A stretch of DNA of 64,000 nt, taken from Phyllobacteriaceae bacterium (GTDB lineage Bacteria; Pseudomonadota; Alphaproteobacteria; Rhizobiales; Rhizobiaceae). This document shows positions 8,110 through 17,412 of the stretch, piece by piece. The stretch covers positions 124,001 to 188,000 of the forward strand of contig JADJTR010000012.1 in NCBI GenBank assembly GCA_016711085.1, read 5' to 3'. Under the pieces are notes generated by a model. It searched no databases. It saw only the letters and a list, made by a program, of their open reading frames with translations, and was not told the DNA's origin. The position numbers and the translations under genes were made by a program. Positions within the stretch are counted from its first letter, which is position 1. Every line of letters starts with the position of its first letter.

Positions 8110-11100
8110 ATGATTTTCAGGTTGATCCCGTTCCGGGCCCTTCTGTTCGTCTTCAGTCTGGCCGTCCTGCCGGCATACGCCGAGGAAGCCGACGAACTGC
8201 GCGGCATCGCCCTCGTCATCGGCCAAAGCGCCTATTCCGAGCTTCTGGCCCTCGCCAATCCCGGCAACGACGCCAAGGCCATCGGCGCCATGCTCGACGG
8301 CATGGGTTTCGAGGTCACGATCGTCACCAACCGCGATGCGCGGAAGCTGCGGCGAGATATCGAGAACTTCGCCGACGACGCCGAGAAGGCCGATGTCGCG
8401 GTCATCTACTATTCCGGGCACGGGATTCAGGCCGGAGACGACAACTGGATCGTTCCTGTCGACGCGCCGGGGTCGGACCTCGCGTCAGGCGATCTCGTCG
8501 CTGTGTCGGAGCTGCTCGGCATGCTGCAGCGAAAGGCGAACGTCACGCTGGTCTTCCTCGACGCCTGCCGGAACAATCCACTTGCCGCCGGACAGATGCT
8601 CACCGTCGATGGAAAACCCACCCAGGTCATGTCGGGCCTTTCGGCGGCGACGCGCAGCGCAAGCGCCCTCTCCTCGCCCCCACCTGCGCAGGAGGGCTAC
8701 GGCGCCGTGATCGGCTTCGCGGCGGAACCAGGCAAGGTGGCGCTGGATGGCGATGAAGGCGGCGCAAGCCCGTATGCCGCGGCGCTGACACGGCACCTTT
8801 CGGCGGCGTCGGGCGTCGAATTCGGCACCGTCATGCGCATGGTGACCGAGGAGGTCTATCTGAAGACCGGCGGAAGGCAGCGTCCATGGGTCAATGAAAG
8901 CCTGACGCGACTGCTCTATTTCGGCGCTACGGACGCCATCGGGGACGATGATGACGGACTGATCCTGTCCGGACGCCGCAAATTGCTCGTCGGCATCAAT
9001 GCGCTTCCCGAGGCGACGCGCAGGGCTGTCGAGGACCTTGCGGCCCGCAACGATGTTCCCCTGGAGTTGCTGTACAGCATGCTCGAACAGTTGGGCGTCG
9101 ATGCGAATTCCGGCGCCGGCCTGCGCCAGAAACTCGAAGACGGTTTGCGCGCCGTCAAATCGCTGCAGGAGGAACGCGCCGTCATCGAGCAAAGCGATCC
9201 CGAGATCACGCGCCTGACGGCGCTGGCCGACCGGGCGCAGGACGAAGGCGTCATCGCACTTGCGCTGGATTACCGCGCGCGCGCCAGCAAGCGGGCCGAA
9301 CACCTGTCGGGATTGCTGCAAAATGAAGAGGAAAACCTCAGGGAGCGGCATCTCGAGGTCGCAGCGACCTTTGCCAACGAAGCGCACACGGCTTCTCTTG
9401 CGCTCAATTACCGACGCGCGGCGGACTGGTACCGCCGCGCCGCGAAGGAGGTGGAGAAGTGGGATCTGGCCAAGTCGCTGCTCTACACCGAGAACGAAGC
9501 TGTCGCATCGCAGAATGTCGGAGTCGTTGAGAATCGACCGCGTGCGTTGCGACATGCAATTGCCTTGTATGAGAAAGTGATCGGGCACATCTCGACCACA
9601 AGCGATCCGGCCGCCTGGCGTCGCCTGCATACGCATATCGGGGAGTGCCATCAGACACTCGGGGAGAGGGAAACAAAGGGCGACAATTTCGCGGACGCGA
9701 TCAGCGCCTATCGCATCGGTATGCTGGCCAAAGCCCAATCGCCAACGGACGACGCCGAGATGAAGGGCAGCCTTGGCGTGGCGATGGTCATGCGCGGCAA
9801 TCGACGGCTCGACGACGCCCAGGCGCTGGAAGGCATCAGCCTGCTCGAAGATGCACTCGCAAACCTGTCGAAGTCCGTCACCCCGAAACCGTGGGCGGAA
9901 AGCCGGGAAAACCTCGGGATTGGTTACTTCTTGCGCGCCATGCAAACCTCGGACTTCGCCAACCTTCAACACGCCCTTGATGCGTTCGAGTCCGCGCTGC
10001 AGGTCTTCGATCGCCAGACCTATCCGGAAGCGTGGGCTCGGATCAGCAGATACATCCTGGCGATTCAAATGCTGGAAAAATCGCTTGATATCGGAGAAAT
10101 GCACGAAAAGATCATTTCTCTGGTGAATTTCTACGAAACCAGGAAGAAATCAAACGAATACGAACAAACAATGTCGTTGTATTGCTCTATAAAGACAGAA
10201 TTTATTTTCACCAATAACCGGCAAGATCTCCTCAATGATCTGATAAAAATATGCGAATTTGCCTATGAAAATTTCGAGAAAGGCGGGGCTCCGGCATATA
10301 TTTCGGCTGCAGGATTGAATCTGAGCCTTGCATATCACGACTACTACAAACTGAGCGGGGACGTATCGTATTTGCGGCGCGCTGTCTCCGTCGCGGAACA
10401 ATCAATGGCCAGATGGTCTCCGGCGGAGGCCCCTTCCGTTTGGCTGCGATTCAAGTCCATGCATGGAATTCTCTTGTCCGAGCTTGCCATTGCAACCGGC
10501 GAGGAAGCTGCGATCGACCGGTCGCAGGAGGTGTTCGCCGAAATCACGGCGGCCGGACTGCTGCCATCCAATTCACCCGAGATATCCAACGTCGTCGTCG
10601 TCGTCGCGGATTCGCTTCGGGAGTACGGGATCAAACACAACTCGCCGCACCACATCGAAAAATCGATCCAGCAATTCCAGTCTGCGCTAGAGCAACTCGG
10701 CGAAGGCGCCTTGCCGGCGCGGCGCGGAGCCCTGACGGTCGGCCTGGGGTTCTCAAAAAAGGCGCTCGGAACTTCAAAGGTAGACTCGACGCTGATCCGC
10801 GACGGGATAGCGAGCTATGAATCGGCGCTGACGATGATCGGCAGAGGTTCCGATCCGAAGGAATGGGCGGAAACGCAAGTCAAGATCGCTTGGGCGCATC
10901 TGGCGCTCGCCGACCTTGAACCTGACGGAAAAAATCAGGTTGCTGCAATCGGCGCCTTGCGCGCGGCGTTGGAGATCATTCGCGAGGACAGCCATCCCGA
11001 ACGGTGGGCTGAGCTGCAGGGCACGCTCGGGGGCGCTCTGCTTGCACTCGAGCAGCGGGAGTCCGGGGATAAGGCGATCGGCCACTTGCGCGAGTCGGTC

Positions 11101-11508
11101 GATGCCTACCGTGCTTCATACAGCAAGGTTGACCGGAACGCGGACCCGGACAAGTGGGCGCGCGGGCAAAACGCAATCGGCTATTCAGCAGTGCTGGCTG
11201 CGGAACGGAGCAAGGACTTCTCCGGGTTGGCCGAAATCGAGGGAAATCTCGACGCGGCTCATTCCATCCTGATGAAGTCCGACCCCGTTAACGCTGCGCT
11301 CGTCGCCGACACGCTTTGCCGCGTCAGGATCAACATTGGCGAAGCAAACCGCGACGCCAATTTTCTACGCAACGCGCGCTCACTCTGCGAGACGGCCCTC
11401 AAGGGCGAGGAAGCGGCGAAGCTGGACGACGCCGTCCGGGAGACGAGAGGGAACATCGAGCGCATCGACAGGGTCCTCCGCGCGCTTGAGAACAAGGCTC
11501 TTGAGTGA
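8110..11508 (+). CDS. Secreted caspase-like (peptidase C14) protein with C-terminal TPR-like repeats
   Basis: The product is about 1132 residues. It has an N-terminal signal peptide (hydrophobic ALLFVFSLAVLPAYA, residues 10-24). A caspase/metacaspase p20 domain spans about residues 30-290, with the catalytic His104 in IYYSGHGIQ and Cys153 in VFLDACRNNP. Further on are helical repeats built around a Trp-Ala motif and spaced tens of residues apart (DPAAW, KPWAES, PEAWAR, DPKEWAE, HPERWAE, DPDKWAR), of the TPR type. The ATG at 8110 is chosen because it puts the signal peptide first. An in-frame GTG at 8047 would add 21 basic residues. The middle (about 10150-10340) is AT-richer than its neighbours. 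It sits between rpoZ and the NYN gene and is probably an insertion into the conserved backbone. Substrate and role are unknown. Confidence 0.8.
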   Translation: MIFRLIPFRALLFVFSLAVLPAYAEEADELRGIALVIGQSAYSELLALANPGNDAKAIGAMLDGMGFEVTIVTNRDARKLRRDIENFADDAEKADVAVIYYSGHGIQAGDDNWIVPVDAPGSDLASGDLVAVSELLGMLQRKANVTLVFLDACRNNPLAAGQMLTVDGKPTQVMSGLSAATRSASALSSPPPAQEGYGAVIGFAAEPGKVALDGDEGGASPYAAALTRHLSAASGVEFGTVMRMVTEEVYLKTGGRQRPWVNESLTRLLYFGATDAIGDDDDGLILSGRRKLLVGINALPEATRRAVEDLAARNDVPLELLYSMLEQLGVDANSGAGLRQKLEDGLRAVKSLQEERAVIEQSDPEITRLTALADRAQDEGVIALALDYRARASKRAEHLSGLLQNEEENLRERHLEVAATFANEAHTASLALNYRRAADWYRRAAKEVEKWDLAKSLLYTENEAVASQNVGVVENRPRALRHAIALYEKVIGHISTTSDPAAWRRLHTHIGECHQTLGERETKGDNFADAISAYRIGMLAKAQSPTDDAEMKGSLGVAMVMRGNRRLDDAQALEGISLLEDALANLSKSVTPKPWAESRENLGIGYFLRAMQTSDFANLQHALDAFESALQVFDRQTYPEAWARISRYILAIQMLEKSLDIGEMHEKIISLVNFYETRKKSNEYEQTMSLYCSIKTEFIFTNNRQDLLNDLIKICEFAYENFEKGGAPAYISAAGLNLSLAYHDYYKLSGDVSYLRRAVSVAEQSMARWSPAEAPSVWLRFKSMHGILLSELAIATGEEAAIDRSQEVFAEITAAGLLPSNSPEISNVVVVVADSLREYGIKHNSPHHIEKSIQQFQSALEQLGEGALPARRGALTVGLGFSKKALGTSKVDSTLIRDGIASYESALTMIGRGSDPKEWAETQVKIAWAHLALADLEPDGKNQVAAIGALRAALEIIREDSHPERWAELQGTLGGALLALEQRESGDKAIGHLRESVDAYRASYSKVDRNADPDKWARGQNAIGYSAVLAAERSKDFSGLAEIEGNLDAAHSILMKSDPVNAALVADTLCRVRINIGEANRDANFLRNARSLCETALKGEEAAKLDDAVRETRGNIERIDRVLRALENKALE

Positions 11509-11615
11509 CCGCGCCACGCTCCTTCTGTTTTTGCGCCGCCTCACCTTGCGACACGCGAAAAATCGCGTTACCGGGAAGGATTATCTCCCAGTGATTTCGG
11601 AAGGGGTACTATAGG

Positions 11616-12191
11616 ATGTTCGACGCTCGCGAAAAGATTGCATTGTTCATCGACGGCGCCAATTTGTATGCCACGTCAAAGTCGCTCGGCTTCGACATCG
11701 ATTACCGGAAGTTGTTGTCGGCTTTCCAAAAGCGTGGCTATTTGCTGCGCGCTTATTACTACACCGCGTTGATCGAGGATCAGGAATATTCTTCGATCCG
11801 CCCTTTGATCGATTGGCTCGACTACAATGGCTACAAGGTTGTCACCAAACCGGCCAAGGAATTCACCGATGCCACCGGCCGCCGCCGGGTCAAGGGCAAC
11901 ATGGATATCGAGCTGGCCATCGATGCGATGGAGCTCGCCGATGTCGTCGATCACTATGTGATTTTCTCCGGCGACGGCGATTTCCGTTCGCTGGTCGAAG
12001 CCCTGCAGCGGCGCGGCCGCAAGGTTTCGGTGGTTTCGACCATGACGTCGCAGCCGCCGATGATTTCCGACGATTTGCGCCGCCAGGCTGACAATTTCAT
12101 CGACGTGATGTCGTTGAAGGGCGAAATCGGCCGCGATCCGTCGGAGCGTCCGGTCCGCCGTCCCGAACCGATGGACGACGACGACGAATGA
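11616..12191 (+). CDS. NYN domain protein, LabA/DUF88 family
   Basis: The 191-residue protein has a PIN-like NYN nuclease fold. Conserved acidic residues are seen in ALFIDGANLYA, KGNMDIELAIDAMELA and IFSGDGDFRSLVEAL, the metal-binding pattern of LabA-like proteins. The tail is acidic (DDDDE). NYN proteins are predicted RNases, but the target here is unknown. GGAAGGGG lies nine bases before the ATG. Its stop overlaps the start of the UDG gene (ATGA), so the two are translated together. Confidence 0.88.
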   Translation: MFDAREKIALFIDGANLYATSKSLGFDIDYRKLLSAFQKRGYLLRAYYYTALIEDQEYSSIRPLIDWLDYNGYKVVTKPAKEFTDATGRRRVKGNMDIELAIDAMELADVVDHYVIFSGDGDFRSLVEALQRRGRKVSVVSTMTSQPPMISDDLRRQADNFIDVMSLKGEIGRDPSERPVRRPEPMDDDDE

Positions 12192-12826
12192 GCGGCTACG
12201 CGGCCGAACCGCATCGCGACTGCGCGCTTTGTCCCCGTCTTCACGGCTTCATCGCCGGTTGGCGCAAGCGCGAACCGGCATGGCACAATGCGCCGGTGCC
12301 GACTTTTTCGGACAACGATGAACAGGTGCGCCTGCTGATCGTCGGCCTTGCGCCTGGTTTGCGCGGAGCGAACCGCACCGGCCGACCCTTCACCGGCGAT
12401 TACGCCGGCGACCTGCTCTATCGCACGCTCGGCCAATTCGGTTTCGCAGCCGGCCGGTTCGAGGCGCGCGCCGACGATGGCATGCGTCTGGTCGGAATGG
12501 CGATCACCAATGCGGTGCGCTGCGTGCCGCCCGAAAACAAGCCGGTCGGCGACGAGGTCAACGCCTGCCGGCAGTTTCTCGCGGCGACAATCGCGCGATT
12601 TCCAAAGTTGGACGCGATTTTATCACTCGGTACGATCGCGCATCAATCGACGGTGCGGGCGCTTGGCGAACGCGTCGCCGAACATCCTTTCGGCCATGGC
12701 GCGCAAACGAAAGCCGGCCGATTGGCGTTGTTTTCGAGCTATCATTGCTCGCGTTACAACACCAATACCGGCCGACTGACGGAAGCGATGTTCATCAATG
12801 TTTTCAACGACATCGCTTCATTTTAG
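12188..12826 (+). CDS. Uracil-DNA glycosylase, family 4/5 type (Fe-S)
   Basis: The 212-residue protein has the N-terminal CALCPRL cysteine pair and further cysteines (NAVRCVPP, EVNACRQF) that fit a [4Fe-4S] cluster. Motif A reads GLAPGLRGANRTGRPFTGD, and the C-terminal motif is SSYHCSRYNTNTGRLT. The Ala in GLAPG points to the family 5 (UdgB) group rather than family 4, which has an acidic residue there. It would remove uracil or other deaminated bases from DNA. It overlaps the NYN gene by four bases. Confidence 0.85.
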   Translation: MSGYAAEPHRDCALCPRLHGFIAGWRKREPAWHNAPVPTFSDNDEQVRLLIVGLAPGLRGANRTGRPFTGDYAGDLLYRTLGQFGFAAGRFEARADDGMRLVGMAITNAVRCVPPENKPVGDEVNACRQFLAATIARFPKLDAILSLGTIAHQSTVRALGERVAEHPFGHGAQTKAGRLALFSSYHCSRYNTNTGRLTEAMFINVFNDIASF

Positions 12827-12836
12827 CGAAATAGAA

Positions 12837-13178
12837 TCAGACCAGATTGCCGCCCTGCATGCGCCAGACGCCGATGCCCGAGCGGAAATTGCGCACATCG
12901 GCAAAGCCGTTGGCCTGCAGGATCTGCTGGGCCATCGACGAGCGCGCGCCCGAAAGGCAATAGACGACGACCGGCTTGTTGGCCGGGATTTTCGACGGGT
13001 TGAAAGCCGACATCGGCACATTGATCGCGCCTTCGATGGCGCCCGAACGGAACTCGTGGGCTTCGCGCACATCGACGATGGTTGCCGACTTGGTGGCGAC
13101 GGCCTCGGCGAGTTCGTCGTAGGAAATGGCGCCGGCGGGCGCGGCGTTACCGCGGTTGAACAGGGCAGCGAAGTTCAT
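12837..13178 (-). CDS. Rhodanese-like sulfurtransferase
   Basis: The 113-residue single rhodanese domain carries the active-site loop VVYCLSGARS with the catalytic Cys, and the conserved IVDVREAHEFRSGAIEGAINVP. Such small rhodaneses transfer sulfane sulfur and often belong to sulfide-detoxification systems. An AT-rich palindrome lies 66-81 bases upstream of its start. The gene is convergent with the UDG gene. Confidence 0.9.
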   Translation of the reverse strand: MNFAALFNRGNAAPAGAISYDELAEAVATKSATIVDVREAHEFRSGAIEGAINVPMSAFNPSKIPANKPVVVYCLSGARSSMAQQILQANGFADVRNFRSGIGVWRMQGGNLV

Positions 13179-13243
13179 CGGATTTCCCTCGTTTGCTGGG
13201 TGGCGTTGCGCGCCGGTTCATTCCGGCCTTGGTTTCCATATAT

Positions 13244-13259
13244 ATGAATACATATTCAT
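13244..13259. promoter_or_regulatory. AT-rich inverted repeat in the rhodanese promoter region
   Basis: ATGAATA-CA-TATTCAT is a perfect 7-bp inverted repeat with a two-base spacer, in an otherwise GC-rich region upstream of the leftward rhodanese gene. It is the size and type of a dimeric repressor operator, for instance of the ArsR-type persulfide sensors (BigR/SqrR) that control rhodaneses elsewhere. No such regulator gene is in the window. Confidence 0.45.
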
Positions 13260-13309
13260 GCGTCAAGTTCGTTTTTACAATTTCGCGAAAGCCTTGAACG
13301 ACGCGAGCG

Positions 13310-13786
13310 TCACCCCTTGTCGCGCATCAACCGCGATTTCTGACGTTCCCAATCGCGCGTCTTTTCGGTTTCGCGCTTGTCGTGCAGCTTCTTGCCGCGC
13401 GCGACGGCCAGCAGCAGCTTGGCCCTGCCCTTGTCGTTGAAATAGATCTTGAGCGGCACCAAAGTCATGCCATCGCGCTCGACGCCCTTGGCGAGCCGCA
13501 CCAACTCCTTCTTCTTGACCAGCAATTTGCGGCGACGGCGCGGCTCGTGATTGAAGCGGTTGCCTTGCAAATATTCGGGCAGCCAGGAATTGATCAGCCA
13601 CAACTCGCCGCCTTCGATGGAGGCATAGGATTCGGCGATGTTGGCTTGGCCGGTGCGCAGCGATTTGACCTCCGTGCCGGTCAAGGCCAGGCCGGATTCC
13701 AGCGTGTCGAGCACTTCGTAATTGAAGCGCGCCTTGCGGTTTTCCGCCACGGCGCGGGCGCGCTTGTCCTTGTCGTCCGCCGCCAT
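13310..13786 (-). CDS. smpB: SsrA-binding protein SmpB
   Basis: The 158-residue SmpB binds tmRNA and delivers it to stalled ribosomes. The N-terminus (VAENRKARFNYEVLDTLESGLALTGTEVKSLR), the central YLQGNRFNHEPRRRRKLL and the basic C-terminal tail (GKKLHDKRETEKTRDWERQKSRLM) are all canonical. It lies 18 bases after dapA on the same strand, the usual alphaproteobacterial pair. Confidence 0.96.
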   Translation of the reverse strand: MAADDKDKRARAVAENRKARFNYEVLDTLESGLALTGTEVKSLRTGQANIAESYASIEGGELWLINSWLPEYLQGNRFNHEPRRRRKLLVKKKELVRLAKGVERDGMTLVPLKIYFNDKGRAKLLLAVARGKKLHDKRETEKTRDWERQKSRLMRDKG

Positions 13787-13804
13787 GATGCTTGATCTTT
13801 CGGG

Positions 13805-14686
13805 TCAGTTGGTCAGGCCGAGCGCCTGCATCGCCGCATCCATTTTCGCGGCGGCGGCGGCTTCGACCGGCAACATCGGCAAGCGCAACCGGTTGCCGAC
13901 GCGGCCGAGCTTCGACAGGCCGTATTTCGCCCCGGCGACGCCGGCTTCGGCGAAGATCGCCTGATGCAGCGGCATCAATTTATCTTGCCATTCCAAGGCC
14001 TTGACCCAATCGCCGGCAGCCATCGCCGCCTGGAATTTGGCGCATTGGCGCGGCGCGACATTGGCGGTGACCGATATGCACCCGACGCCGCCATGGGCGT
14101 TGAAGCCGAGTGCGGTCGCGTCCTCGCCGGACAACTGGACGAAATCCTTGCCGCAGGCGGCGCGCTGCTCGGAGACGCGCTCGATCTTTCCCGTCGCGTC
14201 CTTGACGCCGACGATATTGGCGAAATCCCTGGCGAGGCGTCCCATCGTCTCCGGCGTCATGTCGATGACCGAGCGCGGCGGGATGTTGTAGATGACGATC
14301 GGCAGTTTGGTCGCCCGCGCGATGGCGGCGTAATGCTCATACAGGCCGCGCTGGTTCGGCTTGTTGTAGTAAGGCGTGACGACGAGGACGGCGTCGGCTC
14401 CGACTTTTTCGGCGTGCCTGGCCAGTTCCACCGCCTCGGCCGTGTTGTTCGATCCCGCGCCGGCGATGACCGGCACGCGACCCTTGGCGACCGAAACGCA
14501 GACCTCAACCACGCGGCGGTGTTCTGTGTGCGAAAGGGTCGGGCTTTCGCCGGTGGTGCCGACCGGCACGAGGCCGCCCGAGCCTTCGGCGATCTGCCAG
14601 TCGACAAAGCTTTCGAAAGCTTTCTCGTCGACGCCGCCATCATCCTTGAAGGGCGTGACAAGCGCGGGGATCGAACCGGAAAACAT
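13805..14686 (-). CDS. dapA: 4-hydroxy-tetrahydrodipicolinate synthase
   Basis: The 293-residue DapA condenses pyruvate and aspartate semialdehyde in the lysine/DAP pathway. The signatures GTTGESPTLSH, YNIPPRS (active-site Tyr) and VKDATGK (Schiff-base Lys) are present. The ATG at 14686 gives the usual MFSGSIPALVTPFKDDGGVDE start; the open frame further upstream is not coding. It is followed by smpB. Confidence 0.96.
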   Translation of the reverse strand: MFSGSIPALVTPFKDDGGVDEKAFESFVDWQIAEGSGGLVPVGTTGESPTLSHTEHRRVVEVCVSVAKGRVPVIAGAGSNNTAEAVELARHAEKVGADAVLVVTPYYNKPNQRGLYEHYAAIARATKLPIVIYNIPPRSVIDMTPETMGRLARDFANIVGVKDATGKIERVSEQRAACGKDFVQLSGEDATALGFNAHGGVGCISVTANVAPRQCAKFQAAMAAGDWVKALEWQDKLMPLHQAIFAEAGVAGAKYGLSKLGRVGNRLRLPMLPVEAAAAAKMDAAMQALGLTN

Positions 14687-14932
14687 GACGACGACAACTC
14701 CATGGGAAACGGGCGCGAACGGCCGCGAAGGTCGCGCACCATAGTCGCGCGTCCCCTTGCCCGCAAGGCTTTGGCAGGTGCGCCGATTCTGCCTCGGTTG
14801 CCTGCGGGCCATCTTGAGAGGATTGCCCCTGACCCAGGCGTTCGGCGCGGACTCCGGCAAGGCGGAGGCAAAAAATCCCTCCCCTTCCCTCCTTCGGCCA
14901 GCCGCCCTATCGTCGCCACAACGGAGAACGCC

Positions 14933-15801
14933 ATGCCCGCCGATTTCGAGGATTTCTTCTACACCGCCCAGGACGGACTGCGCCTGCATGCCCGCCTCTA
15001 TGGCCGGGAACTCACGGCGCTGCCCGTCGTCTGCCTGCCGGGGTTGACGCGCAACGCCCGCGATTTCCATGAATTGGCGCTGATCCTGTCGCGCCAGACG
15101 GCGACGCCGCGGCCGGTCATCGCGTTTGACTATCGCGGCCGGGGCGAATCGGCATGGGCCAATGACGCCAAGACCTACGATGCGGTGACCGAGGCTGGCG
15201 ACATCCTTGCTGGCCTCGCCGCGCTCGGCGTCGCCCACGCCGCCTTCATCGGCACGTCGCGTGGCGGGCTGATCCTGCATGTGCTGGCGGCGATGCGGCC
15301 GACCGTGCTCAAGGCCGTGATCCTCAACGACATCGGCCCGCGCATCGAGGCCGGAGGCCTGGCGCAGATCAAAACCTATCTGTCGGCCATGCCGACGCCG
15401 GCCAACTGGGCCGAGGCGGTCGCCGCGACCAAATCGATCAACGCCGCCACCTTCCCCGCGCTTGGCGACAAGGACTGGGAAAGGCTGACGCAGGCGATTT
15501 TCCGCGAGAAGGATGGCCATCTGGCCGCCGAATTCGATCCGGCCTCATCGATGCGGTCAAGGCGATGGACCTGACGCAACCGATCCCGGAATTGTGGTCG
15601 CAGTTCGAAGGTTTTCGTGACATTCCCGTCATGGCGATACGAGGCGCCAATTCGCAGCTGCTGTCAGCCGCGACGTTGGATGAGATGGCGGCGCGCCATC
15701 CGGGGCTCGTAACCGTCACCGTCGATGGCCAGGGTCATGCGCCGTTATTAGAGACGGCGGGATTGCCGGCGAAAATCGTGGCGTTTGTTGCCAGCGCCTG
15801 A
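14933..15801 (+). pseudogene. Alpha/beta hydrolase, frameshifted
   Basis: Translation from the ATG at 14933 gives an alpha/beta hydrolase with FDYRGRGES and a nucleophile elbow GTSRGGL. The frame breaks at about 15545. There GCC TCATCGATGCG lacks one base, and restoring it gives ..FDPALIDAVKAMDLTQPIPELW, which continues to the catalytic-His region (VDGQGHAPLL) and a stop at 15801. With the correction the protein is about 289 residues. It is divergent from dapA. The substrate cannot be told. The defect may be a sequence error in a CC run. Confidence 0.8.
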
Positions 15802-15831
15802 CTCTTCCTTTCCGGCGACCGAACCAAAAGA

Positions 15832-15857
15832 AAAACCCGGCCTTGCGGCCGGGTTTT
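15832..15857. terminator. Bidirectional rho-independent terminator
   Basis: AAAACCCGGCC, a four-base loop (TTGC) and GGCCGGGTTTT form a strong 11-bp hairpin with A and T tracts. It lies between the convergent alpha/beta hydrolase and porin genes and serves both. Confidence 0.85.
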
Positions 15858-15879
15858 CCTTCAACCGATCGTGAACCGA

Positions 15880-16972
15880 TCAGAAGTAGCGGGTAACGCG
15901 GAGGTAACCCTTGTTGAGGCCCGAGAAAGCGGCGCCGGGAACGGCACCGAAAGCGCCCGCATCGCGGCTGCCGTAGCCGAGTTCGGCGCGGATCTCGAGA
16001 TTGGTGACCGGCATGTAGACCACCGACAATTCGACATCCCAGCCATTCGGGCTGCCGGCCGCGGCGTAGTTCGCATCGCCGTAATACTGGAAGCCAAGCG
16101 AGGCGCCCAATTTTTCGTTGAACTGATGGTTGTACGAAGCGAGAACCGACCAGCGGAAAGCCTGGTTGAAGCCGTCGACGACCGCATAGGCGTTGGCGTT
16201 GCTCGAGTAGAAGCCGATCAGGCGGAAGTTCGAGCCCGCCATGTTCGGCACGTTGACCTGAGCGCCGAGGCTGCCAGCCCAACCGGCCGCGGACTCGTCA
16301 TAGGCGGCTTTCGCCCACACCGCGCCCCAGCCCTGCGTCATGCCAACCTTGGCGACCACATCGGGAGCCCAATTGTTGTTGTTGTCGTCTTCCAGCGAGA
16401 TCGAGCCGAACAGGCCGTTGCCGCCGGTGAAGTGGTAGGCGATCAAGGCTCGCTGCTGATAGCCGTAGCTCATGCCCGACCAGGAGTGCGAACCCCAATT
16501 CGAAGCGCCGCCGTTCATCGAGGCAGCCCACACCGATTCGGTGTAGCCCATCTGGAGGCCGCCGATCGACAACCAGGCCTGGTCGGCCGCGACCGGGCCG
16601 TCGCCGACGCCGTTCCACGACGCCTGCAGGCGGATGTAGGAGCGCAGCGTGCCCCATTCGGTTTCCGAACGCGCATCGAAATTGACGCGAGCGCGCACGT
16701 TCTTGGCGAAACCGGTGAGGGTCGAGCCGTAACGGTTGTTAACCGGGCCGGTGAGGGCCGAGTTCGCGCCGACCTGGTACCAGACGTAGCCGGAGATGGC
16801 GAGGCAGGTTTCCGGTGCCCGGGATGTAGAAGTAACCCGCGCCGTAGGCGTCGCAAACGCGGACGTATTCCATGGGCTCCGGCTCGGCGGCGACGACAGC
16901 GTCGGCGGCGTAGGAGCCGGAAACCGTGGCGAGCGCCGCGGCGGAGCCGATGAGAAGGCTCTTGATGTTCAT
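15880..16972 (-). pseudogene. Outer-membrane porin (Brucella/Rhizobium Porin_2 type), frameshifted
   Basis: The product has a signal peptide (MNIKSLLIGSAAALATVSGSYA) and then the family N-terminus around AAEPEPMEYVRVCDAYGAGYFYIPGT. It ends in a C-terminal Phe (LRVTRYF), as porins do. One extra G at about 16813 (ACCGGAAACC instead of ACCGAAACC) throws the frame off after residue 53. Removing it restores TETCLAISGYVWYQ and a protein of about 363 residues. GGAGG stands nine bases before the ATG. It is a close paralogue of the porin at 39385, on the opposite strand. Porins form water-filled channels for small solutes. Confidence 0.9.
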
Positions 16973-17412
16973 TTTCTGACCTCCAGTCAAAGTTACGAAC
17001 GGGTCCGGGTCTTTTCTGAAGGACAGTGTCCCATCCCATCCCCAAGGATTGAAGCCGACGCGCTCTCCACGCCTCTTCTTCATCCTCCTCTTCTCAAATG
17101 CGACCGCCCGCATCAACCTCCAAATTGCTGTTCGGGGCCGTAGGGCGGCGCTTCGCCAAGCGCTGTTGCACAAAAGCCACGTTTCGGTCGAATGGCGGAC
17201 CGGTTTTTAACGGGTCGTAAACCGTTCCACCGCGGCTTCGACGCCGTTTTGCAGGCCTGACGGCGCGAATCGGGAGAATCGACCACGGCGACGGCGACGG
17301 AAGAGCTTGTGGCTGGCAAAGCGGGCCATTCCCCGATCCCTGGATCGGTTTCAGAGTGGTTTAGGCTACTCTCCGCATCTGGTCACACGTCCGAGGCGCC
17401 GGGCGCCACGTT
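16973..17412. other. Gene-free stretch upstream of the porin and downstream of hpaH
   Basis: About 440 bases with no convincing gene on either strand. It must hold the promoter and leader of the porin, with GGAGG at its left edge. A short 7-bp inverted repeat (CCGATCC/GGATCGG) at 17333-17348 lacks a T tract and is not a clear terminator. I see nothing else. Confidence 0.6.

Noticed and set aside
10590..10606. Short GTC repeat in the caspase gene
   Set aside because: It encodes a run of Val in a helix and is only a few units long. It is not a meaningful microsatellite.
17333..17348. Inverted repeat CCGATCC/GGATCGG as terminator of the hpa operon
   Set aside because: It has no T tract on either strand and is short. 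A Rho-dependent end is as likely.
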